This document shows positions 1-5,830 of a stretch of 16,917 nucleotides of DNA, one piece after another. Source of the DNA: an uncultured bacterium. GTDB taxonomy: Bacteria; Patescibacteriota; Minisyncoccia; Phycocordibacterales; CAIZIN01. The position numbers were made by a program, and so were the translations under genes. The notes beneath the pieces are model-generated. The model saw only the letters and a list, made by a program, of their open reading frames with translations. It had not been told where the DNA came from and searched no databases. Positions within the stretch are counted from its first letter, which is position 1, and the number at the start of each line of letters is the position of its first letter. The DNA lies in assembly GCA_903933085.1 (NCBI GenBank), contig CAIZIN010000067.1, forward strand, positions 1 through 16,917, given 5' to 3'.

Positions 1-12
1 ACGCTATAGCGT
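1..12. repeat. 12-bp perfect palindrome at window edge
   Basis: ACGCTATAGCGT is a perfect palindrome at the very edge of the window, 27 bp beyond the mutM stop codon. It may be the end of a terminator or operator belonging to a feature outside the window; the sequence here does not decide this. Confidence 0.2.
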
Positions 13-39
13 CAGGTTTGTGTATGTTTATAAATAGGG

Positions 40-1050
40 CTATTTTTGATGTTTTGGACAAAAATGAGTACTTCGCCCGCCAACAACTATTCTTTGTATT
101 GTTCCTCCACATCCTTTCTTGCTACATTTTTCGTTTTTCTTTTGATAAACATTTTGCTCGTGATGAAATTTCCCTGGAAGGCCTAAGATATTCCTATAGT
201 CGCTCATTGAATCACCTCCAAAATCAATTCCTTTTGTAAGTACTTCTTGAATTGATTTGAAAAGGTTTTGTAACTCTTTATCAGAAATATTTTTTATAAG
301 CCTTTCTGGGTTAATAGACGAAAGCCACAGTGCTTCATCTGAATATATGTTCCCGATACCTGCAACGATACTTGGATCCATAAGCACGGTTTTAATTTTA
401 GCATTTGGTCGGGCAATAACTTTTTCTTTCAATAGTTGCCAAGTAAAATTTTTATCAAGTGGTTCTGGTCCAATTTTATCTAAATGTTTTGTTTCATAGG
501 CTGTGTCACTCTTTAATAAAACAACTTTGGAAAATTTACGAGAATCACAAAGCACTAGATGTTTTCCGTTTGAAAGAGTAAAGACTAAATGAACAAATCT
601 GTTAAAAGGATCTTTCAAACTCTCTGGCTCAACCGGAATCCATTTGAAACCAGTCTCTTTAAGGTCTGGCCTTAAGAATTCAGAAAGACCAGACCTTTTT
701 CCGACTGACTTTGTCTTATTTTTAGATTTTTCATTTTTAACTTTTGAGTTTTGACCTTTGGCTTCTTTGTATGTTCCATATAGTAAGTGCCCAGTCATCT
801 TCATATGCACTAAGATTGTAAGTCCGTTGTCTAAATGGATTAAAATATTTTTGGCTCTTCTTTCGGATTTAATTATCTTTGCTCTTAATACCTTCTTTTT
901 AAATAATTTAAAATATTCTGGGTTTTTTATTGTTTCTTTAAACATTAAAAGAGGGGAGTTGAAATCAGTCCACACATCTTTAATTGTGAGGTTTTTAGTA
1001 TATTTATTTAAACCATTTACGGTTGTTTGTACTTCAGGTAGTTCGGGCAT
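40..1050 (-). CDS. mutM: Formamidopyrimidine-DNA glycosylase (Fpg/MutM)
   Basis: A base-excision repair enzyme that removes oxidised purines such as 8-oxoguanine and nicks the abasic site. Seen: the N-terminus MPELPEV with catalytic Pro2 and Glu3; the conserved Lys in HMKMTGHL (about residue 84); a helix-two-turn-helix region at about 220-243 with the conserved N in GIGNIYSDEALW; and a C-terminal zinc finger. The finger ligands read C309-x4-C314, then C331-x2-H334. The family norm is Cx2C...Cx2C, so the last Cys is replaced by His and the first pair is spaced by four residues. The protein has 336 residues against about 270 normally; most of the excess is a Lys/Ser/Asn-rich insertion at residues 98-133. 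The start is fixed because Pro2 must follow Met1. It is the last gene of a minus-strand run and is separated from the MurE-like gene by a strong terminator. Function is near certain; the variant finger is the oddity. Confidence 0.95.
   Translation of the reverse strand: MPELPEVQTTVNGLNKYTKNLTIKDVWTDFNSPLLMFKETIKNPEYFKLFKKKVLRAKIIKSERRAKNILIHLDNGLTILVHMKMTGHLLYGTYKEAKGQNSKVKNEKSKNKTKSVGKRSGLSEFLRPDLKETGFKWIPVEPESLKDPFNRFVHLVFTLSNGKHLVLCDSRKFSKVVLLKSDTAYETKHLDKIGPEPLDKNFTWQLLKEKVIARPNAKIKTVLMDPSIVAGIGNIYSDEALWLSSINPERLIKNISDKELQNLFKSIQEVLTKGIDFGGDSMSDYRNILGLPGKFHHEQNVYQKKNEKCSKKGCGGTIQRIVVGGRSTHFCPKHQK
652..759 (-). repeat. In-frame repeat-like insertion inside mutM
   Basis: This segment encodes about 36 residues (98-133) between the usual LLYGTYKE and GFKWIPVEPE parts of Fpg. 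It is made of a stretch rich in A on the coding strand (about 719-770), which reads CAAAAGTTAAAAATGAAAAA, followed by a hairpin with a 9-bp stem (AAGGTCTGG at 661-669, CCAGACCTT at 689-697). The A-rich stretch resembles the intergenic sequence just upstream of mutM (1057-1090, CAAAGTTAAAAATGTAAAAT). I infer that a mobile or slipping repeat has been tolerated in a surface loop, similar in concept to the palindromic elements found inside Rickettsia genes. Confidence 0.5.
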
Positions 1051-1064
1051 GTTTCAAATTCAAA

Positions 1065-1081
1065 GTTAAAAATGTAAAATT
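1065..1081 (+). repeat. AT-rich repeat, copy upstream of mutM
   Basis: GTTAAAAATGTAAAATT matches the reverse complement of 1200-1216 at 16 of 17 positions, so the two copies flank the mutM-murE intergenic space in inverted orientation. Part of the same word recurs inside the mutM insertion. Confidence 0.5.
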
Positions 1082-1106
1082 AAAAAATAATTCTAGAATA
1101 ACCTCA

Positions 1107-1134
1107 ACACTATCTTTTTTTATCTGATTGTCAA
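1107..1134 (-). promoter_or_regulatory. Possible mutM promoter
   Basis: On the minus strand a consensus -35 (TTGACA, 1129-1134) is followed after 16 bp by the poor -10 TAGTGT (1107-1112). It lies downstream of the murE terminator and upstream of mutM, which is the right place. The weak -10 keeps confidence low. Confidence 0.3.
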
Positions 1135-1150
1135 AGGGATTTAGTGGTTT

Positions 1151-1196
1151 ATTCAAAAACAAAACATTCGATTGATCGAATGTTTTGTTTTTGAAT
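1151..1196. terminator. 22-bp perfect hairpin, murE terminator
   Basis: Arms 1151-1172 and 1175-1196 are exact reverse complements with a 2-nt spacer. A/T tracts in both arms give either strand a U-rich 3' side. It lies just after the MurE-like gene stop on the minus strand and before mutM, so it probably ends the murE transcript. Confidence 0.8.
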
Positions 1197-1199
1197 TCT

Positions 1200-1216
1200 A
1201 ATTTTACATTTTTAAT
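1200..1216 (-). repeat. AT-rich repeat, copy downstream of murE
   Basis: Inverted partner of 1065-1081 (16 of 17 positions). Together they form arms of about 17 bp outside the central terminator palindrome. Confidence 0.5.
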
Positions 1217-1217
1217 T

Positions 1218-2504
1218 TTAAATTAGCTTGTTGTATTTCAACAAAGCAGATTCCGCTACTTTCGCATCACTCCATGCTACTTTGCTTCCATTTGGCCCCA
1301 TTATGTATGGGTCGGTACCTTTACCGGAAATTAGTACGGCAACCTTTTCACCATTCTTTTGCCATTCATAACCAAGTGAGACTGCTTTGTCGATAGCTTC
1401 AGCTCGGTCAATTATCACTTCACAGGTTTTGTTTTTAATTCCACTTTGTACACCTTCAATAATTGTAAGAGGATCTTCATCGTATGGGTCTTCATCAGCG
1501 AGAATTATATAGTCACAATATTGATCAGCAACTTTTCCCATCTCTGGTCGTTTCCATTTGTCTCGGCCTCCTCCAGTTGAGCCAAGTAAGCAAATTTTCT
1601 TTTGATTTGGAAAAGCTTTGTAAAGAGCTTCAAGTGAATCAGCTGTATGAGCATAATCTACTACCACATCAAAATCTTGACCAATTTTTACATGTTGTAC
1701 TCTACCTTTAAGTTCCTTAAGTTTTGAAAACGCAGAAGCGATAGTTTCTTTTTCGATTCCAAAAACATCCGCATATGTAGCAGCTGCTAGCATATTATAA
1801 ATATTGAAAATCCCTTTAATTTCTGAAGATATTTTTGTACCTTTGTATGTAAAATAAACTCCGTTTTCATCTGACATGTATGGCTCTGCGTCTACCAGTC
1901 CATAAGTATATCTTTCATTCACCTCTCTTTCTAAAAACCTATAAGCTTCTTTATCATCGGTGTTTGCGATAATTATTTTTCTTGGCTTTGATGATCTTTC
2001 TAATTCGGATGCTATAGAAACTTTTGCCTTAACATAATTTTTAAATGAGCCGTGAGATTCAATATGCTCCGGGGCAATATTTGTAAAAATGAGAGCGTCT
2101 AAATTTATAAATTTATTTCGAAATTGTTTGGCTCCCTCCGAAGTAACTTCAATCACTGCGTGAGTACACCCCCCATTCACAGCATCACGCAAAAACTTTT
2201 GCATGAAAAATCTTCCAGGCATCGACATTTTATACATATTTGGCTTTGTTTCATTTCCAATTTTAAAACGAATTGTATTTGAGAGAGCGGTTTTGAAGCC
2301 GGCTTCTTCAAGAATTGCATTAGCAAATTCTGTAGTACTTGATTTGCCTTTTGTTCCAGTGACACCTACCACATGTATTTGACGAGAAGGGAAGCGATAT
2401 ATAACTGCTCCAATAAAGGTAATTAAGTAATGATACATTGGCTGACAGCTAGCAAATATCTTTCGGGGGATAGCCTTTTTTATAATACGAAGTATTTTTT
2501 CCAT
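1218..2504 (-). CDS. murE: MurE-like Mur ligase with short N-terminal domain
   Basis: An ATP-dependent amino-acid ligase of peptidoglycan precursor synthesis (Mur ligase family). By similarity to MurE it should add the third peptide residue to UDP-MurNAc-L-Ala-D-Glu in the cytoplasm. Seen: the P-loop GVTGTKGKSS (47-56); TNIAPEHIE with the conserved His147; the probable carbamylated Lys161 in YVKAK; the MurE signature VVDYAHTADSLE (281-292); and SGKGTDPY (393-400). Two departures stand out. Only about 45 residues precede the P-loop against roughly 100 in classical MurE, so the UDP-binding N-terminal domain is largely missing. The DNPR motif that reads diaminopimelate is replaced by EDPY (338-341). 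The mRNA appears leaderless. The fold is certain; the exact acceptor amino acid, and even the UDP-sugar substrate, cannot be fixed from sequence. Confidence 0.88.
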   Translation of the reverse strand: MEKILRIIKKAIPRKIFASCQPMYHYLITFIGAVIYRFPSRQIHVVGVTGTKGKSSTTEFANAILEEAGFKTALSNTIRFKIGNETKPNMYKMSMPGRFFMQKFLRDAVNGGCTHAVIEVTSEGAKQFRNKFINLDALIFTNIAPEHIESHGSFKNYVKAKVSIASELERSSKPRKIIIANTDDKEAYRFLEREVNERYTYGLVDAEPYMSDENGVYFTYKGTKISSEIKGIFNIYNMLAAATYADVFGIEKETIASAFSKLKELKGRVQHVKIGQDFDVVVDYAHTADSLEALYKAFPNQKKICLLGSTGGGRDKWKRPEMGKVADQYCDYIILADEDPYDEDPLTIIEGVQSGIKNKTCEVIIDRAEAIDKAVSLGYEWQKNGEKVAVLISGKGTDPYIMGPNGSKVAWSDAKVAESALLKYNKLI

Positions 2505-2510
2505 TTACTT

Positions 2511-2516
2511 ATAATA
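2511..2516 (-). promoter_or_regulatory. -10 element of the murE-like gene, leaderless
   Basis: TATTAT on the minus strand ends 6 nt before the ATG, so transcription would start at or beside the start codon. There is no Shine-Dalgarno sequence and no good -35. Confidence 0.45.
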
Positions 2517-2591
2517 CACCAAAAGGCTCAAATTGTTATAGTGTCGTAAATGTTCTAATTGTTCTAGGTGTAGTTAAATACAGGTAAAATA

Positions 2592-2622
2592 AAACCCCGC
2601 CGTTATATGCTAGGTGGGGTTT
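2592..2622 (-). terminator. Rho-independent terminator of the 193-residue protein gene
   Basis: Arms AAACCCCGCC (2592-2601) and GGTGGGGTTT (2613-2622) pair over 10 bp with one G-T. On the minus strand the stem is followed by TTTTATTTTA. It lies 7 bp past the stop codon. Confidence 0.85.
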
Positions 2623-2628
2623 GTGGTG

Positions 2629-3210
2629 TTACTTAAGATTTTGGGCTTCAAGCAGTACACTCACCGAAGTTATGAGATGGGTATAGATCTCATCTGTTGC
2701 AGGTTCTTCAGAATCTTCGTTGATAAGGTAGACCACAAGGGTGTGAAAACAATCAGGAAGAAATCTTGTCTTTGGAAGCAGTTCCGGAATCCATTCCTGG
2801 ATGTATGCAATCCCTTCGTTGAGATCTGTTGTTGGGAAAATGAACGGAATTACATTCACCCAGTCCACCAATACAGATTTCACAGCGACAAGTAGGCTGG
2901 TGTCAGGTGGGGTCTCATCGGAAATTACTTTTTTGAGGAATCCTGAAATGTCCTCCATTGGTTTGATGTGACTAATTTTAAACTCAAACTTTTTGTATGT
3001 CGGTTTGAGTCGAGATCTACCTTTTTCATCATAGACTTGAATGAAAGTCACTGGCTGTTGATGGGAAACACATTTCCGTTTAGCTTCTTCAATATCATCG
3101 ATATCTTCGCCGATTTTATATGGCTCGGAATCGATGAAAATGACTGAGCGGAACATTCCTTCTGGAGCAATAAGCTCCGAAAGACCGAGTGCTTGCATTT
3201 TTTCTGACAT
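2629..3210 (-). CDS. Protein of unknown function (193 residues)
   Basis: I do not recognise this family. The protein has no signal peptide, membrane segment or catalytic motif that I can name, and should be a soluble cytoplasmic protein of mixed alpha/beta type. Residues 1-60 are acidic with DIDDIEEAKRK; the middle is basic around KPTYKKFEFKISHIKP (about 69-84); the C-terminal half is hydrophobic and acidic with VNVIPFIFP. It is monocistronic: a consensus sigma-70 promoter stands 64 bp upstream of the ATG and a GC-rich terminator follows directly, so the gene is clearly an expressed unit. Its codon use looks a little more GC-rich than that of its neighbours. An alternative reading frame inside it (3048-3245) is a shadow. 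Confidence 0.8.
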   Translation of the reverse strand: MSEKMQALGLSELIAPEGMFRSVIFIDSEPYKIGEDIDDIEEAKRKCVSHQQPVTFIQVYDEKGRSRLKPTYKKFEFKISHIKPMEDISGFLKKVISDETPPDTSLLVAVKSVLVDWVNVIPFIFPTTDLNEGIAYIQEWIPELLPKTRFLPDCFHTLVVYLINEDSEEPATDEIYTHLITSVSVLLEAQNLK

Positions 3211-3273
3211 AATTTATGTTTATTGAGATTTAAGAAGGGGAACACGGAATGTGGTCCTGACTTGCTATCTTAT

Positions 3274-3301
3274 ATTATATCATAACTGACAGGAAAGTCA
3301 A
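3274..3301 (-). promoter_or_regulatory. Sigma-70 promoter of the 193-residue protein gene
   Basis: TTGACT (3296-3301), a 16-bp spacer and TATAAT (3274-3279) on the minus strand. The predicted start near 3267 gives a leader of about 56 nt, unlike the leaderless neighbours. Confidence 0.8.
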
Positions 3302-3319
3302 TGTTTTGAAATTGGACAC

Positions 3320-3350
3320 AAAAATAACCCAATAAATTAGGGTTATTTTT
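3320..3350 (-). terminator. Terminator of the ruvA-phosphatase operon
   Basis: Arms AAAAATAACCC (3320-3330) and GGGTTATTTTT (3340-3350) form an 11-bp stem with a 9-nt loop. On the minus strand the 3' arm ends in a T tract. It lies about 20 bp past the stop of the phosphatase-like gene. Confidence 0.8.
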
Positions 3351-3371
3351 TACATCTTTCAAAACAAGGAT

Positions 3372-3983
3372 TTAAATTATGAACTCATGAACTGAACCGT
3401 TTGGAATGAGGATGTGTTTGGAAATTTCGGGCGCTTTGTCAGAAAACAGTATTTTGTATGCCATACGGATAACTCCAGCGCTTGTTATGCAAACAGTAAT
3501 TTTATCATCTGTATTGTTTTCTTTTATGTCTTCAAAAAAAGATTTTAGCCTATCATAAATAGTTTTCCAAGAATCTCCACCCCAAGGAGTGTAATCGTAT
3601 TTGCACAAGAGGGCAGAACCCCAAATCTTCCCACCAGCCACTTCTGTCTTTTTTTCAAGAGAAAGACCTTCAAGTTTTCCTGCATTATATTCCATTAATT
3701 CATCCCGAAACGATATTTCGGATCGATCCATACCTCGGTCTTTTAAAATTATCTCCGCAGTCTCTTTTGTTCGCAAAAGTGGTGAAACATAAATTTTATC
3801 AATATGCTCTGGTAGAGCATCACTAGCTTCTTTGGCTTGATTGCGTCCGTAAATATTTAATTCAATGTTAGTGTCGTCACCTTCTTTGTAAGTTACTGTT
3901 TCATTATGCATTGGCCCAGAAACTCCATGTCCTAAAAGTCTATTAACATCCGTTTCACCGTGTCTTACTAAATATATTTTCAT
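3372..3983 (-). CDS. Histidine phosphatase superfamily protein lacking the second histidine
   Basis: Belongs to the phosphoglycerate-mutase/histidine-phosphatase superfamily, whose members use a phospho-histidine. Seen: the N-terminal catalytic motif LVRHGE (His8, Arg7); Arg71 in LLRTKETAE; and the acidic motif ELMEYNAGKLEG (95-106) that usually carries the proton donor Glu. The C-terminal motif, normally SHGGVIR with the second active-site His, reads TSAGVIR (167-173): the His is absent. About 203 residues is a normal length. It lies 7 bp after ruvA on the same strand and shares its terminator, so the two are an operon. The superfamily is sure. Because the second His is gone, activity may be altered or lost, and calling it a phosphoglycerate mutase would be unsafe. 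Confidence 0.88.
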   Translation of the reverse strand: MKIYLVRHGETDVNRLLGHGVSGPMHNETVTYKEGDDTNIELNIYGRNQAKEASDALPEHIDKIYVSPLLRTKETAEIILKDRGMDRSEISFRDELMEYNAGKLEGLSLEKKTEVAGGKIWGSALLCKYDYTPWGGDSWKTIYDRLKSFFEDIKENNTDDKITVCITSAGVIRMAYKILFSDKAPEISKHILIPNGSVHEFII

Positions 3984-3990
3984 TATTGTT

Positions 3991-4569
3991 TTAGTTACTT
4001 AATATTTTTAATGCCGATTTCACCATCTCCTGCGTGCTCGTAATATCTTTATCTAGTTTCTTTACGGCTTCACGAGCTTCTCTTTCGCTATATCCAAGAG
4101 ACTGAAGCGCTTCGATGGCCAGAGCACCATCTTTTAATGATCCACTTATGTATTTTTCGTCTGGTGCTCCGAGTTTATCTCGAAGCTCAATCACCATTTT
4201 TTCTGCCATTTTTTTTCCAATTCCTGATATTTTTGTGAGATATGAGATATCTCCAGTTTCAACAGCTTCACGAATTGTGTCGGGTGTGGTGAGGTTTAGA
4301 ATATTTAATCCTGTTTTTGGTCCGATTCCAGAAACACCAATGAGAAGCTCAAAGAGACCAAGGGAGATCGGAAGAGCGGGGAAACCAAATAAATCAGAAG
4401 CATCTTCTCGAATAGTATGATGTATCCAAAGTGAAAGATCTGCCCCAATTTCACCGGCTTTTTCAAGGGTTTCGGATGTGGCAAAAACCTTGTATCCAAT
4501 ACCGTTAACATCAAGAATAAGGAATTTTATATCAAGATGGGCCACTTTACCTGTTAGTTTTGCGATCAT
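3991..4569 (-). CDS. ruvA: Holliday junction branch-migration protein RuvA
   Basis: RuvA binds four-way DNA junctions as a tetramer and loads the RuvB motor. Seen: an N-terminal OB-fold (1-62, MIAKLTGKVAHLD...NGIGYKVF); two helix-hairpin-helix motifs, GVSGIGPKTGLNIL (about 78-91) and KISGIGKKMAEKMVIEL (about 112-128); and a small C-terminal domain (about 145-192) with EALQSLGYSEREAREAV, the part that contacts RuvB. The length of 192 residues is typical. The start is supported by an extended -10 promoter exactly 7 nt upstream, which predicts a leaderless mRNA. It is followed by the phosphatase-like gene in the same operon; no ruvB or ruvC is in the window. Confidence 0.96.
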   Translation of the reverse strand: MIAKLTGKVAHLDIKFLILDVNGIGYKVFATSETLEKAGEIGADLSLWIHHTIREDASDLFGFPALPISLGLFELLIGVSGIGPKTGLNILNLTTPDTIREAVETGDISYLTKISGIGKKMAEKMVIELRDKLGAPDEKYISGSLKDGALAIEALQSLGYSEREAREAVKKLDKDITSTQEMVKSALKILSN

Positions 4570-4576
4570 GTTTAGA

Positions 4577-4585
4577 AGTATATCA
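4577..4585 (-). promoter_or_regulatory. Extended -10 promoter of ruvA, leaderless
   Basis: On the minus strand TGATATACT (TG-n-TATACT) ends 7 nt before the ruvA ATG. A -35 is barely recognisable (TTAAAT, 17 bp upstream). Transcription should begin at about 4570, on the start codon. Confidence 0.65.
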
Positions 4586-4648
4586 TAGTTTAATTAGCTA
4601 TTTAATCGTCGAATTTAGCGTGTTTACATGAATGTTTTATTAATCGCC

Positions 4649-4710
4649 TTAATTTTTAAATAATTTCTTAATGTTTTAATTCCAAAATTTGAACATTATT
4701 TAAAAATTAA
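4649..4710. repeat. 16-bp inverted repeat between ruvA and rpsT
   Basis: TTAATTTTTAAATAAT (4649-4664) and its exact reverse complement (4695-4710) are separated by 30 bp. It lies between two divergent genes, so it is not placed like a terminator. Otherwise 4586-4786 shows nothing that I can name. Confidence 0.5.
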
Positions 4711-4786
4711 CCAAAACGTGTTATCTAGACAAAATAGAGGGTGAAATGAGTCGCTCGTCCAAAGCCGCTAAGGGCTCAAAAAACAC

Positions 4787-4815
4787 TTGCACGTTTTGGT
4801 TTTATATGTTAATGT
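4787..4815 (+). promoter_or_regulatory. rpsT promoter
   Basis: TTGCAC (4787-4792), a 17-bp spacer and TAATGT (4810-4815), with an extended TG at 4807-4808. The expected start near 4822 leaves only about 4 nt before the ATG at 4826. Confidence 0.7.
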
Positions 4816-4825
4816 TTTCCCACAT

Positions 4826-5095
4826 ATGCCAATAACATCATCAGCAAAAAAAGCATTACGAGCCTCAACAAAAAAGAAGGTTTTTAATCATCGCCGAAAA
4901 GAAACAATGAACAAAGCTGTTCGTGATATCAAAAAGCTTGTTGTAGCAAAGAATACAGATGAAGCAAAGAAACTCATCTCTACTGCTCAGAAGGCAATTG
5001 ATAAAGCTGCAAAAATGAAAACAATTTCAAAAAATACAGCATCTCGAAAGAAGTCACGACTTGTTGCTTTGGTAAAGCGATCAGAGAATAAGTAA
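4826..5095 (+). CDS. rpsT: Small ribosomal subunit protein S20
   Basis: S20 binds 16S rRNA and helps assemble the 30S subunit. The 89-residue product is strongly basic and helical, starting MPITSSAKKALRAST with the family pattern K-x2-R-x6-N-x-R (NHRRKETMNKAV) and ending TASRKKSRL. I chose the ATG at 4826 rather than a TTG at 4787 because the S20 family begins at MPITSSAKK, and because the longer reading would start inside the -35 box of the promoter. It has its own promoter and terminator, so it is monocistronic. There is no Shine-Dalgarno sequence and the leader is almost absent, which is unusual for a ribosomal protein gene outside organisms that use leaderless initiation. Confidence 0.95.
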   Translation: MPITSSAKKALRASTKKKVFNHRRKETMNKAVRDIKKLVVAKNTDEAKKLISTAQKAIDKAAKMKTISKNTASRKKSRLVALVKRSENK

Positions 5096-5110
5096 TAAAT
5101 AAAAGTTTTA

Positions 5111-5152
5111 TAAACAAAAACTCATTTGCTTAAGCAAATGAGTTTTTGTTTA
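5111..5152. terminator. 42-bp perfect palindrome, bidirectional terminator
   Basis: 5111-5131 and 5132-5152 are exact reverse complements (21 bp each) centred on CTTAAG. It ends rpsT on the plus strand and overlaps the stop codon of the convergent small membrane protein gene on the minus strand, so it serves both. Confidence 0.88.
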
Positions 5153-5395
5153 TGGGAGCCTAGACATTAACCATAGCATACACCAAATTAATATTGCTCC
5201 ATATATAAGAAGAACAGGAAGTTTAAATGCTTTGTTATATTCTATTTCGGGGTTCATAAAGAATATAAGGCTTATTATTAAATCAAAAACACCAAGAAGG
5301 CTAAGAGAGAGACTTCTTGCTAGTAATCCAACAATAAGTATAAATGCTCCTCCTATAAACCGAAGGGGTGTCCTGTCGATAAAAGCTTTCTTCAT
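5150..5395 (-). CDS. Small membrane protein of unknown function
   Basis: The 81-residue product has no match that I can name. Two or three hydrophobic segments are visible: residues about 12-27 (LRFIGGAFILIVGLLA), 31-47 (SLLGVFDLIISLIFFMN) and 58-76 (KLPVLLIYGAILIWCMLWL). The segments are joined by short basic or acidic loops, so it should span the membrane as a small helical bundle. A strong promoter element 7 nt before the ATG supports both the start and a leaderless transcript. The stop codon lies inside the shared terminator palindrome. The gene is convergent with rpsT. No functional inference is possible from the context. Confidence 0.75.
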   Translation of the reverse strand: MKKAFIDRTPLRFIGGAFILIVGLLARSLSLSLLGVFDLIISLIFFMNPEIEYNKAFKLPVLLIYGAILIWCMLWLMSRLP

Positions 5396-5402
5396 ATTGT
5401 TT

Positions 5403-5429
5403 ATTATATCATAAGTGTTATAAGTGCAA
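5403..5429 (-). promoter_or_regulatory. Extended -10 promoter of the small membrane protein, leaderless
   Basis: On the minus strand TGATATAAT (-10 TATAAT at 5403-5408) ends 7 nt before the ATG. A -35 TTGCAC (5424-5429) stands 15 bp upstream. The architecture is the same as for ruvA and the gene starting at 6407. Confidence 0.75.
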
Positions 5430-5491
5430 GATTTAGTTTTTGGGACCTAGGATACTTGCTACCTTCAGGTAAGGAGAGGAGGTAAAATAAA

Positions 5492-5510
5492 AACCCTCAT
5501 GTTGAGGGTT
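5492..5510 (-). terminator. Terminator of the 52-residue HTH gene
   Basis: Arms AACCCTCA (5492-5499) and TGAGGGTT (5503-5510) form an 8-bp stem with a 3-nt loop, followed on the minus strand by TTTTATTTTACC. The stem overlaps the stop codon at 5509-5511. The tail GGGTTTTATTTTACCT is shared with the terminator at 2592-2622. Confidence 0.75.
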
Positions 5511-5667
5511 AGATTTCTTTTAGAATTTTTTCGATTTTTACTCCCAAACTTCTTCGGATTTGAAGAAGTTTCTCCCAGATTGAAATGGTGGGTTGTGAGA
5601 CGCAGATTCGCTGGGCTTCTTCTTTGGAAAAAAGAGGTTTAACTTTTTTTGTCTGTTTTGCTTTCAT
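5509..5667 (-). CDS. 52-residue helix-turn-helix protein
   Basis: A short reading frame starting MKAKQTKKVKPLFSKEEAQR. It is basic at the N-terminus. Residues 16-33 (EEAQRICVSQPTISIWEK) look like a helix-turn-helix in which SQPTISIWE resembles the recognition helix of LacI/Xre-type repressors. A predicted helix follows (34-52). The case for a real gene rests on context: a perfect sigma-70 promoter 36 bp upstream, a terminator overlapping the stop codon, and no other gene in this 550-bp gap. I infer a small DNA-binding regulator. A chance resemblance over so short a protein is possible, and its targets are unknown. Confidence 0.6.
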   Translation of the reverse strand: MKAKQTKKVKPLFSKEEAQRICVSQPTISIWEKLLQIRRSLGVKIEKILKEI

Positions 5668-5702
5668 TTTTACTGATATGTTATGTACTTGTTTCGGTGT
5701 CT

Positions 5703-5730
5703 ATTATAGTTAGGGAAGCGATTTTGTCAA
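5703..5730 (-). promoter_or_regulatory. Perfect-consensus sigma-70 promoter
   Basis: TTGACA (5725-5730), a 16-bp spacer and TATAAT (5703-5708) on the minus strand, the only fully consensus promoter in the window. It points at the 52-residue HTH gene, with a leader of about 29 nt. Confidence 0.85.
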
Positions 5731-5770
5731 AGTTTTTGTGGCTTTCGCACGGTATACTCAAGGACTTTCT

Positions 5771-5830
5771 TGAGAGCACATATTTAAAAATTCTAGCTTA
5801 ATAGCTAGAATTTTTAAATATGTGCTCTCA
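5771..5830 (-). terminator. 28-bp perfect hairpin fused to the 3' end of tRNA-Arg
   Basis: Arms 5771-5798 and 5803-5830 are exact reverse complements with a 4-nt loop (TAAT). The arm nearest the tRNA includes the entire 3' acceptor strand and discriminator base of tRNA-Arg (5823-5830). The terminator and the tRNA acceptor stem are therefore mutually exclusive pairings of the same bases. Confidence 0.75.

Noticed and set aside
4787..4825. TTG start extending S20 by 13 residues
   Set aside because: It would overlap the -35 and -10 elements, and S20 proteins begin at the MPITSSAKK equivalent.
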